50,945 nt of DNA. Source: Massilia horti (GTDB lineage Bacteria; Pseudomonadota; Gammaproteobacteria; Burkholderiales; Burkholderiaceae_D). Position numbers and translations under genes: made by a program. This document shows positions 8,696-18,400 of the stretch, piece after piece. The notes under the pieces are model-generated. The model had not been told where the DNA came from and did no database searches. It was given only the letters and a program-made list of their open reading frames with translations. The DNA lies in the NCBI RefSeq assembly GCF_004614195.1, contig NZ_SPUM01000072.1:1-50945 (forward strand). The letters are read 5' to 3'. Numbering within the stretch: position 1 is the first letter of the stretch; each line of letters starts with the position of its first letter.

Positions 8696-9424
8696 CTAAT
8701 GGGCGTGCGCGCCGCCAAGGTAGGCCACAACCACCTTTGCGTCATGCTTGAGGCTTGCGGCCGGCCCGTGCAACGAGATGCTGCCGTTTTCCAGCACATA
8801 GCCGTAGTCGGCCACGTTCAGCGCCGCGGCGGCAAACTGCTCGACTAAAAGCATCGTCACGCCTTCGTCCTTGAGCCGGGCGATGATGCGGAACACCTCG
8901 TCGACCAGGATCGGCGCCAGGCCCATCGACGGCTCGTCCAGCAGCACCACTTCGGGATTCAGCATGATTGCGCGCGCCATCGCCAGCATCTGCTGCTCGC
9001 CGCCAGACAGCGTGCCCGCCAGCTGGTGGCGCCGCTCCTTCAGGCGCGGGAACAGGTCCATGGCGCGCTCGAGGTCGCACTGCACGTCACCCTTAGGCCG
9101 GGCGCGGGTAAGGCGCGGAAATGCACCGAGCAGCAGGTTGTCCGTCACGCTCATCGTCGCGAACACGCGCCGTCCCTCGGGCGAATGGGCCAGGCCCGCA
9201 CGCGCGATGCGGTGCGAATCCATGCCGGTCACATCAACCCCATGCAGCGTGACCGTGCCGCCTTTCGGCTTGATCATTCCGGAGATGGCGCGCATGGTCG
9301 TGGTCTTGCCCGCGCCGTTGGAACCGATCAGCGTGACCAGCTTGCCCTTCGGGACCTCGAGCGAAATGCCGTGCAGGACCTCGACCTTGCCGTACGCAGC
9401 CTGCAGGTTTTGGATCGATAACAT
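8696..9424 (-). CDS. livF: Branched-chain amino acid ABC transporter ATPase LivF
   Basis: This 242-residue ATP-binding subunit powers uptake of leucine, isoleucine and valine or related compounds. Walker A GSNGAGKTT is at residues 34-42, the signature LSGGEQ at 138-143 and Walker B with LLDEP around 160-164. The C-terminal YLGG tail is typical of LivF. A GGAGGAC ribosome site supports the start MLSIQNLQ. It is the last gene of a four-gene minus-strand set and begins 11 bp after livMG ends. Confidence 0.95.
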   Translation of the reverse strand: MLSIQNLQAAYGKVEVLHGISLEVPKGKLVTLIGSNGAGKTTTMRAISGMIKPKGGTVTLHGVDVTGMDSHRIARAGLAHSPEGRRVFATMSVTDNLLLGAFPRLTRARPKGDVQCDLERAMDLFPRLKERRHQLAGTLSGGEQQMLAMARAIMLNPEVVLLDEPSMGLAPILVDEVFRIIARLKDEGVTMLLVEQFAAAALNVADYGYVLENGSISLHGPAASLKHDAKVVVAYLGGAHAH

Positions 9425-9435
9425 GTTTGTCCTCC

Positions 9436-11382
9436 TCAAACCGCCGCCGCGGCCGGTGGTTCTTCCTGCTCCGCGCCGCCGAGATAAGCTTCGATGACCT
9501 TCGGGTCCGCCTGCACCCGCGCCGGCGTACCTTCCGCGATCTTCTGGCCGAAGTCGAGCACGGTCACGATGCTTGACACCGCCATCACCACGTCCATGTG
9601 GTGCTCGATCAGGATGATGGTGATGCCGTGGTCGCGAATCTTGCGGATGATCGCGATCAGCTCCTTGATGTCGGGCGCGGTCAGGCCGGCGGCCGGTTCA
9701 TCGAGCAGCAGCAGGCGGGGATTCAGGCCAAGCGCGCGGCCGATCTCCAGCAGGCGCTGCTTGCCGTACGGGAGATTGCGCGCCTCCTCGTTGGCAAACG
9801 CGGACAGTCCCACGAATTGGAGAATGGCGGCGGCGCGTTCGCGCGCAGCGCGCTCTTCGCGCTGGTAGCGCGGCGTGCCGAGCATTGCGTCGAACACGGT
9901 CGACTTGAACGTATGGTGCAGGCCGACCAGCACGTTCTCGGTCGCGCTCATCTCACCGAACAGCTGCACGTTCTGGAAGGTGCGCGCCACGCCACCAAGC
10001 GCGATCTGCGACGGCGTGCGGCCGGTGATGGCACTGCCCGCAAAGACGACGCTGCCCGCTCCGGGCCGGTAGATGCCGGTGAGGACATTCATCATCGTGC
10101 TTTTGCCCGAGCCGTTTGGACCGATCAGGCCATGAACGGCGCCGTGGCGCACGTTCAGGTCGACCTGGTTGAGCGCCTTCAGGCCACCGAACTGCATCAG
10201 GATCTTTTCGACGCGCAGGAGCTCGCCTTCGTGCTGCTCGGCCTTCAGGCCTGCGAACGGATCGGTTTCGGAGGTGGCAGCGAGCGCACTGACGTGCCGG
10301 ATGCCGCGTCCCAGCAGCTCGCGCAGGTAGCCGACGATCCCGTCCGGCAGGTAGTAGACGACGAAAAGCGTCATCAGGCCGAAGATGGTCAAACGCCAGT
10401 CGACCATGTTCTCGATGCGGTACGAGACGATAGCCATGCCGACCGTCGCGATCAGCGGCACGAGCACGCCGCGAACGCTTGCGCGCTTTTTGGCCAGCGC
10501 GAGCGCGGAACCGGCCACGCCCAGCACGGCGGCGGCCACGGCGATTATGCGGAACAGGGCGATGTCGGCCAAAAGGCTGGGCAGCATCACCACGATCACC
10601 GCGCCGATCAGCGCGCCGGACCGGGTTTTGCGTCCACCCATGATCACGGCCAGCAGGAACAGGATCGTCAGTTCGAAATTGTAGGTGTTGGGCGAGATGT
10701 ACTGTTCCGAGTAGGCGTACAGGCTGCCCGCCAGCCCCGCGAAGCCGGCGCTGATGACGAACGCATAAACCTTGTAGCGGTAGACCGAAACGCCCATGCA
10801 ATCGGAGGCGATAGGGCTGTCGCGCAGCGCCTCGAACGCGCGCCCGATGTTCGACTTGAGGAGCTGGTGCACGAGCGCGAGCGACGCGACCATCAGCGTT
10901 GCGACCACGTAAAAAAATCCGGTTTCGCCCAGCTCATGGCCGAACACCGCCGGCTTGGACAGCGTGATGCCCATCGGTCCTTCGGTGATGAAGGTCATCT
11001 CGTTAATGAGGATCTGGACGATGGTCCCGAAAGCCAGCGTGACCATGGCGAGGTAGGGGCCGGTCACGCGCAGCGCCGGCAGTGCCAGGATTGCGCCGAA
11101 CAGGGCGGCGCCAGCGATGCTGCACGGGATGGCGAGATACCAGCCCAGGCCGAGCTTGGTCACCAGCACGCCGGTGACGTAGGACCCGATCCCGAACAGG
11201 CCCGCGTGGCCGAGCGAGACCTGGCCGGTGTAGCCAACCACGATGTCCAGCCCGAACAGCAAAATGGCATAGATCAGAATGGTCTCGGCCAGGTGCACAT
11301 AGTACGGATTGCTGAACAGCTGCGGATACAGCACGAGCGCGGCGATGCCAAGCAAGCTCGCGATGACGATCTTCATGTTCAT
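9436..11382 (-). CDS. livMG: Fused LivM permease - LivG ATPase
   Basis: This 648-residue single frame joins the two subunits. Residues 1 to about 370 form the LivM inner-membrane permease, with about ten hydrophobic segments (for example GLDIVVGYTGQVSLGHAG). After a short linker, residues from about 385 form the LivG ATPase, with Walker A GPNGSGKST, signature LPYGKQR, Walker B LLLLDEPAAGL and the C-terminal YLGG. Fused LivM-LivG proteins occur in other Burkholderiales. The ATG at 11382 follows the livH stop by two bases and has an AAGGTG ribosome site; another ATG lies two codons on. The open frame extends upstream inside livH and is not used. Confidence 0.93.
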   Translation of the reverse strand: MNMKIVIASLLGIAALVLYPQLFSNPYYVHLAETILIYAILLFGLDIVVGYTGQVSLGHAGLFGIGSYVTGVLVTKLGLGWYLAIPCSIAGAALFGAILALPALRVTGPYLAMVTLAFGTIVQILINEMTFITEGPMGITLSKPAVFGHELGETGFFYVVATLMVASLALVHQLLKSNIGRAFEALRDSPIASDCMGVSVYRYKVYAFVISAGFAGLAGSLYAYSEQYISPNTYNFELTILFLLAVIMGGRKTRSGALIGAVIVVMLPSLLADIALFRIIAVAAAVLGVAGSALALAKKRASVRGVLVPLIATVGMAIVSYRIENMVDWRLTIFGLMTLFVVYYLPDGIVGYLRELLGRGIRHVSALAATSETDPFAGLKAEQHEGELLRVEKILMQFGGLKALNQVDLNVRHGAVHGLIGPNGSGKSTMMNVLTGIYRPGAGSVVFAGSAITGRTPSQIALGGVARTFQNVQLFGEMSATENVLVGLHHTFKSTVFDAMLGTPRYQREERAARERAAAILQFVGLSAFANEEARNLPYGKQRLLEIGRALGLNPRLLLLDEPAAGLTAPDIKELIAIIRKIRDHGITIILIEHHMDVVMAVSSIVTVLDFGQKIAEGTPARVQADPKVIEAYLGGAEQEEPPAAAAV

Positions 11383-11384
11383 CT

Positions 11385-12275
11385 TTACACCTTCTTGATC
11401 GCGGCCTTGCCGAACAGGCCTGCCGGTTTGACCGCCAACACGAGCAGCAGCAGCACCAGGCCGGGTACGTCCTTGTAGCCGGTGGAGATGTAGTAGCCGG
11501 CAGTGGTTTCGCACACGCCGAGGATCACACCGCCGACGATCGCGCCCAGGCCAGAGGTCAGGCCGCCAATGATCGCCACCGCGAATGCTTTCAGGCCAAG
11601 CGAAGCGCCCATGGTGGCGCTGGTGAGGGTGAGCGGTGCAATCAGCGCGCCGGCAAAGGCGGCGGTGGCGGACGACAGCGCGTACGAAAAGGTGATCACC
11701 ATCCCGGTATTAATCCCCATCAGTCCGGCTGCACCACGGTCGTTCGCGGTTGCGACCACGGCCTTGCCGTAGATCGATTTGCGATTGAAGATCTCGACGG
11801 CTGCCATGATCGCCAACGCGCCGGCGACCACCGCCATCTGCATCGGCTGCACGTTCGCACCCAATACCTGGAATGGTTTGGATGACAGCGGGGAGGGGAA
11901 GGGCAGCACATCCTTGCCCCAGATGTTCTCGGCCACGTTCTTGAAGATGATGGCGAGCGCAATGGTGGACATGATCCAGCCGAATTCGGATTTGATGCGG
12001 AGGGCCGGGCGCACGCCCAACCATTCAACGACCATGCCCTGGATTGCACCGAACAGGATCACCAGCGGGATCATGAGCCAGTAACTCATGTAAGGACCGC
12101 CATGGATCGTGCCGACGAGTGAAAGGCCGACCAGGGCGCCCAGCATCAGGGCCTCGCCCTGGCCGAAGTTGAGGGTGCCGGAGGTGGCAAAGGTGAGTTG
12201 ATAACCGAACGCGATCACGGCATAGATCATGCCCAGTGCGATCCCGCTGATCACGAGTTGCAGAAGGATTTCCAT
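11385..12275 (-). CDS. livH: Branched-chain amino acid ABC transporter permease LivH
   Basis: This is a 296-residue inner-membrane permease with eight or so hydrophobic segments. It carries the LivH-type motifs GIALGMIYAVIAFGYQLTFATSG near the start (shown here as separate pieces of one segment) and the loop ATANDRGAAGLMGIN. It pairs with the LivM half of the fused protein to form the channel. The start MEILLQLVI at 12275 fits the family; an upstream ATG would add 16 unsupported residues. It lies downstream of livJ, separated by a 103-bp gap with a hairpin terminator. Confidence 0.94.
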   Translation of the reverse strand: MEILLQLVISGIALGMIYAVIAFGYQLTFATSGTLNFGQGEALMLGALVGLSLVGTIHGGPYMSYWLMIPLVILFGAIQGMVVEWLGVRPALRIKSEFGWIMSTIALAIIFKNVAENIWGKDVLPFPSPLSSKPFQVLGANVQPMQMAVVAGALAIMAAVEIFNRKSIYGKAVVATANDRGAAGLMGINTGMVITFSYALSSATAAFAGALIAPLTLTSATMGASLGLKAFAVAIIGGLTSGLGAIVGGVILGVCETTAGYYISTGYKDVPGLVLLLLVLAVKPAGLFGKAAIKKV

Positions 12276-12321
12276 TTTTCCGTCCAATTGGCGAAGCGAT
12301 GGGCTCCGCCTTACCAACAGC

Positions 12322-12355
12322 AAAAAAATGGCCAGCCTTGCCGAAGGCCGGCCAT
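12322..12355 (-). terminator. Hairpin and T-run between livJ and livH
   Basis: Read on the minus strand, a stem with ATGGCC/GGCCAT outer and GCCTT/AAGGC inner pairs (12328-12355, loop CGGC) is followed at once by seven T (12322-12328). It lies 24 bp past the livJ stop. It probably ends most livJ transcripts and lets a fraction through to livHMGF, so that the binding protein is made in excess. Confidence 0.8.
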
Positions 12356-12378
12356 GTCACAGCGCTGATACGAATGAC

Positions 12379-13536
12379 TTACTTGGCCAGCACCACGCGC
12401 CCGTTGCGCACTTCTCCGAACTTGGTGTTTTCGAAGTTGATGGCCTCGTGGTTGTCGTGGCTGTACGGTTTGCTGTAGGTGGTGACGACGCCCTCGACCT
12501 TTTCGTTGAGATTTTCGAGCGCCTGTGCGATCGCCGGGCCGTCGGTGCTATTGGCCTGTTTGATTGCCGCGGTCAGCAGATAAACCGAGTCGTAGCCCTG
12601 GGCTGCCGACACGGCCGATGGCATGCGGCCGCCCGGCGGGTTGTAGGCTTTGATGTAGGCGTCGATGAAAGCTTTGCGCCGCGGCGTATCTGGGTCCTGG
12701 ATGAAGGTCTGCGGCATGCGTGTGCCTTCGCCATTCTTGCCGGCGTTGTCGATGAAGTTCGCCATCGCCAGCGTCCAGCTGCCGACGATGGGCACGTGCC
12801 AGCCAAGTTTTTCCATGCCGTTGGCGATCTGGGCCAGTTCGGGGCCGATGCCGTAGGTGAGCACCACTTCCGCGCCGGCCTCACGGGCCTTGAGCAGTTG
12901 CGCGGTCATGTCAACGTCGCCGATGTTGTACTTCTCTTCGGTGACCGCCTTGACGCCGCGCTTTTCCAGCGCTTTTACGAGGTCGGCCCGTCCGAGCTGT
13001 CCGTAGTTGGTGGAGTCGGCGAGGATCGCGACCTTCTTGAACTTGCGGCGGTCGACCGCCTCCTGGACGATCATCTCGGATTGGATGACATCCGCTGAAG
13101 AATTACGGAAGATGAAGTTCTGCGGTTGGTCGGCAAACTGTTTGGTGATGATCGAGCCGGTGGCCACGTTATTCATCACTGGGATCTTGGCTTGCTGGTA
13201 GAAGCGCTGCGAGGCTTGGGCCACGCCGGTGTTAATGTAGCCGACGGTGGCCACCACGCGTTCCTTGTTGATCAGCTCCTGGGCGATCTGCACGCCGCGT
13301 TCGTTCTTGGCCTCGTCGTCGCGTTCGACCAGCTGGATTTGGCGACCCAGGACGCCGCCCTTGGCGTTAATCTCCGCCACTGCAAGGCGCACGCCATCGC
13401 GCATCGACACGCCCATTGGCGCCGAACCGCCGGTGAACGGGCCGGACACTCCGATCTTGATTGCCTCGGCGGCCATCCCCGACATCGAAAAACCCAGTAC
13501 TACACCCGCAACCAATGCTTTCAACTTGAAATCCAT
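12379..13536 (-). CDS. livJ: Periplasmic branched-chain amino acid binding protein
   Basis: This is a 385-residue type-1 periplasmic binding protein of the LivJ/LivK family, which captures the substrate and delivers it to LivH/LivM. The signal peptide is MDFKLKALVAGVVLGFSMSG, cleaved near AMAAEA-type residues. The mature protein starts AIKIGVSGPFTGG and includes ALAEINAKGGVLGR-like and VGYINTGVAQ segments typical of the family. Length is normal. It leads the minus-strand liv set and has its own sigma70-like promoter at 13595-13623. The exact ligand (LIV, urea or another amide) cannot be fixed by eye. Confidence 0.92.
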   Translation of the reverse strand: MDFKLKALVAGVVLGFSMSGMAAEAIKIGVSGPFTGGSAPMGVSMRDGVRLAVAEINAKGGVLGRQIQLVERDDEAKNERGVQIAQELINKERVVATVGYINTGVAQASQRFYQQAKIPVMNNVATGSIITKQFADQPQNFIFRNSSADVIQSEMIVQEAVDRRKFKKVAILADSTNYGQLGRADLVKALEKRGVKAVTEEKYNIGDVDMTAQLLKAREAGAEVVLTYGIGPELAQIANGMEKLGWHVPIVGSWTLAMANFIDNAGKNGEGTRMPQTFIQDPDTPRRKAFIDAYIKAYNPPGGRMPSAVSAAQGYDSVYLLTAAIKQANSTDGPAIAQALENLNEKVEGVVTTYSKPYSHDNHEAINFENTKFGEVRNGRVVLAK

Positions 13537-13594
13537 TTGCTGTCTCCGTAGTTTTTGTGTTGCCGAACGCCCAATGATGCCTCATCGACAATCC

Positions 13595-13670
13595 ATTTTA
13601 GGATAGCAATTGGGTAACAGCAATTGTTTGCTGTGACGCGTTGCACCATGTAACAATTGCTGCCATGGTG
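13595..13670 (-). promoter_or_regulatory. livJ promoter with overlapping CAATTG and CACCATG dyads
   Basis: On the minus strand TTGCTG (13618-13623) and TAAAAT (13595-13600) are spaced by exactly 17 bp, a good sigma70 layout 59 bp upstream of livJ. AGCAATTG occurs at 13605-13612 and again at 13619-13626, with the inverted CAATTGCT at 13654-13661. An inverted pair CACCATG/CATGGTG lies at 13644-13650 and 13664-13670. The repeats overlap or abut the -35 box and may be operators; the regulator is unknown. Confidence 0.5.
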
Positions 13671-13779
13671 TAAGCGGTGCGTAAGGAAACGGGCGTAAGG
13701 AACGCCTGGAGGCGGAGGGAGATGCGGAAGAAGTGAAGGGGAAGTGCGGACAGCCAGACCGCGCTGTCCGCGAATGGGA

Positions 13780-14307
13780 TTAGCGGTGTCGGCCGCCGCC
13801 GTGGCCGCCGCCATGGCCGCCCCAGCCGCCATGTCCACCGCCCCAGTGGCCACCACCCCAGTGGCCACCGCCCCAGCGACCCCAGCTAAAGCCCAATCCG
13901 ATCGAGATCGGCGGGTACCAGTAGTAAGGTGCGGCGTAGACCGGGGGCGTGTAATAGGCGGGCGGGGGTGCGTAGATCGGCGCCTGGACATACACTGGCG
14001 TCGGCACGTACACCGGCTGGGATGACACAACCGTACCGGCCTGCGGGGCCGAATATGGCATCGTGGAGCTTGTAGTGCCGTTCGGCTCGCCGGTGGGGGC
14101 GGAACTGGTAATTGTTCCGGTATCGCCACTGGCGGCGACGCGGGCACCGGTTCCGGCAGGCACCGGAGTGACCGACACGACGTGCCATTGGCTCTGATCG
14201 TATGGTTGGGCGTAAGCAGCACGAGTGCCGTAATTGGGCGGACCCGGAGGGGCCGCAGCGCAGCCGGCCAATGCTACGAGCGATGAGGCAATTAAAAGGT
14301 TTTTCAT
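13780..14307 (-). CDS. Lipoprotein with Pro/Tyr-rich middle and Gly/His-rich tail
   Basis: This 175-residue secreted lipoprotein has signal MKNLLIASSLVALAGC with the lipobox LAGC (lipidated Cys16). The middle is rich in Pro, Tyr and Val (YVPTPVYVQAPIYAPPPAYY). The last 35 residues are nearly all Gly, His and Trp, with repeats of GGGHW. The His-rich tail could bind metal or simply be a disordered surface segment. An AGGAG ribosome site precedes the ATG. No enzyme domain is visible. The gene stands alone between livJ and a repeat element. Confidence 0.8.
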   Translation of the reverse strand: MKNLLIASSLVALAGCAAAPPGPPNYGTRAAYAQPYDQSQWHVVSVTPVPAGTGARVAASGDTGTITSSAPTGEPNGTTSSTMPYSAPQAGTVVSSQPVYVPTPVYVQAPIYAPPPAYYTPPVYAAPYYWYPPISIGLGFSWGRWGGGHWGGGHWGGGHGGWGGHGGGHGGGRHR

Positions 14308-14432
14308 GACAGTTCTCCTAGTGTTTCTACTATAAGAACTTTTGCTTCCGCCTGCATTGGAATTACAGCTTGTTACACCTTTGGCTAAACCGGAAACTTA
14401 TGGAACAAAAGGTCAGGTTCCGGATTGCCGGA

Positions 14433-14555
14433 GGAGCCAACGGCATGCAAACGTACCGCGTGCGCACACGTGCGCACCCTACGGACGGCATTAATTCACA
14501 CACTCGTAGGGTGCGCACCTGTGCGCACGCGGTACCTTCGTATAGTGTTGGCTCC
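14433..14555. repeat. GTGCGCAC palindromic repeat, copy C
   Basis: Arms 14453-14483 and 14505-14535 match as reverse complements over 31 bp with one mismatch and have CCTACG facing inward across a 21-bp spacer. Outer arms GGAGCCAAC (14433-14441) and GTTGGCTCC (14547-14555) extend the symmetry with an imperfect section between. It lies 42 bp beyond the serB stop codon and upstream of the lipoprotein gene. Confidence 0.9.
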
Positions 14556-14596
14556 TGCACACGCACGGAGTCATCAGCACCCCGGCAGCGCCGACA

Positions 14597-15445
14597 TTAA
14601 GCGAGAATCGGAAGCAGGCCGTCGAGCCCGCAGAAGTTGAGCGCAACCGATGCCTGCGCGCGCACCACCGGCTTGGCGCGGAATGCGACAGATAAACCGG
14701 CGATACCCATCATTTTCAAATCATTGGCACCATCGCCCATTACGATCGCCTGCTTCGGGTCGATGCCCATGTCGGCGCACACACGTTCGACCGTGCGCAT
14801 CTTCTCAGTGGCATCGACGATGCCGCCTACCACGCGGCCAGTCAATTTGCCGTTTTCGACTTCCAGCACATTCGCATTGGTGTAATCGAGGCCGAGCCGC
14901 TCCTGCAGCCGTTCTGTAAAAAAGGTAAATCCGCCCGAAACCAGCAGGGTCTTCAGACCCGCTTCCTTCACCGCCGCCAGCATCGCCTCGCCGCCCATCG
15001 AAATACGCAGGCGTTCGTCATACACACGCTGCAGCGCAGATGCATCCAGACCCTCGAGAAGGGCAACGCGCCGGGTGAGGCTGGCCGCGAAATCGAGTTC
15101 GCCGCGCATGGCTGCCTCGGTAATTTCGGATACCTGAGGCTTCAAGCCCTGCATGTCCGCGATTTCGTCGATGCACTCGATGGTGATCAGGGTCGAGTCC
15201 ATGTCCATTGCCACCAGCTTGAAGTCGGAAAGCTTGCACTGGGCTCCGATAAAGGTCGCGTCGACCTGCGAGCCGTAGGCGAGTGTCTCGACTTCGTGCT
15301 TTATTTGTTCCGAATACTCGACATCCTCGCACCGCACCGCGCTTTCGCTCAGCGCCACCACCCTGGCCGGGCGGGAGATTTGCGCGATTTCATTGAGCAG
15401 TCCAATATCGGCCCGCGGGCCCTGCAATACCAGATTCATCCTCAT
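14597..15445 (-). CDS. serB: Phosphoserine phosphatase SerB
   Basis: This 282-residue HAD-family enzyme hydrolyses phosphoserine to serine, the last step of serine synthesis, in the cytoplasm. An N-terminal ACT-like region is followed by the catalytic core. The nucleophile motif DMDST is at residues 81-85, the second motif is LLVSGGFTFF and the Mg-binding motif is GDGANDLKM. Length is normal for betaproteobacterial SerB. It starts 7 bp after mfd ends on the same strand, so the two are probably co-transcribed. Starts at 15445 and 15439 are both possible. Confidence 0.96.
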   Translation of the reverse strand: MRMNLVLQGPRADIGLLNEIAQISRPARVVALSESAVRCEDVEYSEQIKHEVETLAYGSQVDATFIGAQCKLSDFKLVAMDMDSTLITIECIDEIADMQGLKPQVSEITEAAMRGELDFAASLTRRVALLEGLDASALQRVYDERLRISMGGEAMLAAVKEAGLKTLLVSGGFTFFTERLQERLGLDYTNANVLEVENGKLTGRVVGGIVDATEKMRTVERVCADMGIDPKQAIVMGDGANDLKMMGIAGLSVAFRAKPVVRAQASVALNFCGLDGLLPILA

Positions 15446-15452
15446 CTCATTC

Positions 15453-18400
15453 TCAAGCCAGCAGTTGTTTGATCGTTTGCTTTACCTGCGTCACGCGCGC
15501 TGCCAGGTCGGGCATGCTGGCGCTGATGCGCAGCTTGTCCTGGCCCGCCAGCTTGATGTGGCGGTTCTTCTGGATCAGCGTGATGATCTTGATCGGGTCG
15601 ATCGGAGGCTTTTCCATGAACTGCAGGCTTGCGGCTTCGGTGTGGGCGTCGATCTTGGTGATGCCCACCGTCTTGGCCGCGATGCGCAGCCTGTGCGTTT
15701 CGATCAGCGCCTTCACCGCATCCGGCAATTTGCCGAAGCGGTCGATCAGCTCTTCCTGCATGTCGTCGATCTGGTCCTGGCGTTCGCAGTTGGCCAGGCG
15801 TTTGTAGATCGACAAGCGTTCATGCACATCACCGCAGAAGTCGGCCGGCAGCAGGGCAGGCACGTGCAGGTTGATTTCGGTGGTCGTGGCCAGCGGCGCG
15901 CTCATGTCAGGCTCCTTGCCTGCCTTGAGCGAACGGACCGCCTCGTTGAGCATGTCGGTGTACAGCTGGAAGCCCACTTCCAGCATCTCGCCCGACTGGC
16001 TCTCGCCCAGCACCTCGCCAGCGCCGCGGATCTCCAGGTCGTGCATTGCGAGGAAGAAGCCGCTGCCCAGTTCCTCCATCTGCTGGATCGCATCGAGCCG
16101 GCGCTGCGCCTGCTTGGTCAGGCCGTGCACGTCGTTCACCAGCAGGTAGGCGTAGGCCTGGTGGTGCGAACGGCCCACGCGCCCGCGCAGCTGGTGCAGC
16201 TGGGCCAGGCCGAACTTGTCCGCGCGGTGCATGATGATGGTGTTCGCGGTCGGCACGTCGATGCCGGTTTCGATGATCGTGGTGCACAGCAGGATGTTAA
16301 AGCGCTGGGCCACGAAGTCGCGCATCACCTTTTCCAGGTCGCGCTCGTGCATCTGGCCGTGCGCCACGCCGATGCGCGCTTCCGGCAGCAGCTCCTGCAG
16401 CGAAGCCAGGCGGTTCTCGATCGTCTCGACCTCGTTGTGCAGGAAGTAGATCTGGCCGCCGCGCTTGAGTTCGCGCAGGCAGGCTTCGCGGATCACCGAG
16501 CCGTCCTCGCTGCGGACAAAGGTCTTGATCGCCAGGCGCTTTTGCGGCGCGGTCGCGATCACTGAAAAGTCGCGCAGCCCTTCGAGGGCCATGCCGAGCG
16601 TGCGCGGAATCGGGGTTGCGGTCAGGGTCAGCACGTCCACTTCGGCGCGCAGCGCCTTGAGCGCTTCCTTCTGGCGCACGCCGAAGCGGTGTTCCTCGTC
16701 GATGATCACCAGGCCCAGGCGGCTGAATTTGACGTCCGGCGAGAGCAGCTTGTGGGTGCCGATCACGATATCCAGCGTGCCGTCGGCCATGCCTTTGATC
16801 GCGTTGTTGATCTCCTTGCCGGTCCTGAATCGCGACAGCTCGGCGATGCGGACCGGCCAGTCGGCAAAGCGGTCCGCGAAGGTCTGCGCGTGCTGCTCGG
16901 CCAGCAGCGTGGTCGGCGCCAGGATCGCAACCTGCTTGCCGCCCATGACGGCGATGAAGGCGGCGCGCAGCGCCACTTCGGTCTTGCCGAAGCCGACGTC
17001 GCCGCACACCAGCCGGTCCATTGGGCGGCCCGAGGTCATGTCCTGGATCACGGCATGGATCGCCGCGGACTGGTCCGGCGTCTCGTCAAAGCCGAAGCTC
17101 TGCGCGAAATTTTGATAGTCGACCGCCGAGTACTCGAACGAGTGGCCCTGGCGCGCCGCGCGCCGCGCATACAGGTTCAGGAGCTCGGCCGCCGTGTCGC
17201 GCACCTGCTCGGCGGCCTTGCGCTTGGCCTTTTCCCACTGGCCGGAGCCTAATGCGTGCAGCGGCGCGTCATCCGGCGAGGCGCCCGAGTAGCGTGAAAT
17301 CACGTGCAGCTGCGAGACCGGTACGTACAGCTTGGCCTCCTTGGCGTATTCCAGGTGCAGGAATTCGGTCTCGCCTTCGCCAAGGTCCATGCTGGCCAGG
17401 CCCAGGTAGCGGCCGATGCCATGGTTGATGTGCACCACCGGGTCGCCGATCTTCAGCTCCGACAGGTCGCGCACCATCGTCTCGACCTGGCTGGTCGCTT
17501 CCTGCTTCTTTTTGCCGGCGCGGCGCGCCGAGCCTGCGTACAACTCGGTCTCGGTAATGAAGACCAGGTTCCCGCTTGCCTCCTCGAACAGTTCGAAGCC
17601 TGCCTGCAGCGGCGCCACGCCCAGGGCCACCTTGGCACTTGACGAACGGAATCCGTCGAGGCCCTCGACCGGCGTCAGGTCCAGCTTGTATTCATTGAAG
17701 TACTGCTGCAGCGTCTCGCGCCGGCCGTTCGACTCGGCGCAGATCATGACACGCGTTTGGGTGCGCATCAGGAACGAGCGCAGGTTCGCAAGCGGATCAT
17801 CCAGGCGCCGGTTGACCGCGATGTCAGGAATCGGCGCAGACAGCTCGGACGCTTGCCCGTTCAGATCCCTGGCGATGGCCCAGCGTCCATGCGGCTTGGC
17901 CCGTGTGAAGAACTGTTCGGCCGACAGGAAGATTTCATCCGGCGGCAGAATCGGGCGTTCGCGGTCGCTCTTGAGGAAGCGGTAGCGCGATTCGGTGTCC
18001 AGCCAGAAGCGCTGGATCGCGGCCTCGATGTCGCCGACAAAGGCCAGCGGCGTTTCGTCCGGCAGGTAATCGAACAGGGTTGCCGTCTGGTCGAAGAACA
18101 GCGGCAGGTAGTATTCGATGCCGGCCGAGGCGATACCGTTTCCGATGTCGCGGTAGATCGGCGAGCGCGAAGGATCGCCCTCGAAGCGCTCGCGCCAGCG
18201 GCTGCGAAAGCTGGTCCTTGCCTGCTCGTCCATCGGGAACTCGCGGCCGGGCAGCAGGCGCACCTCCTTGACCGGGTAGAGCGAACGCTGGGTGTCGGCG
18301 TCGAAGGTGCGGATGGTTTCGATCTCGTCGCCGAACAGGTCGAGCCGGTAAGGCAGGCTTGACCCCATCGGGAACAGGTCGATCAGGCCGCCGCGCACCG

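Noticed and set aside
9598..11478. A 626-codon plus-strand open frame opposite livMG
   Set aside because: Shadow of the fused transporter gene, with Gln/His/Arg/Asp-rich composition typical of an antisense frame.
14433..14555. Integron attC site or CRISPR repeat as an explanation for the palindromes
   Set aside because: No integrase, no RYYYAAC/GTTRRRY core sites, no regular spacers and no cas genes. The copies are scattered over 50 kb.
14370..14640. Short open frames crossing repeat copy C
   Set aside because: Their codons come from the palindrome itself and the frames occur on both strands.
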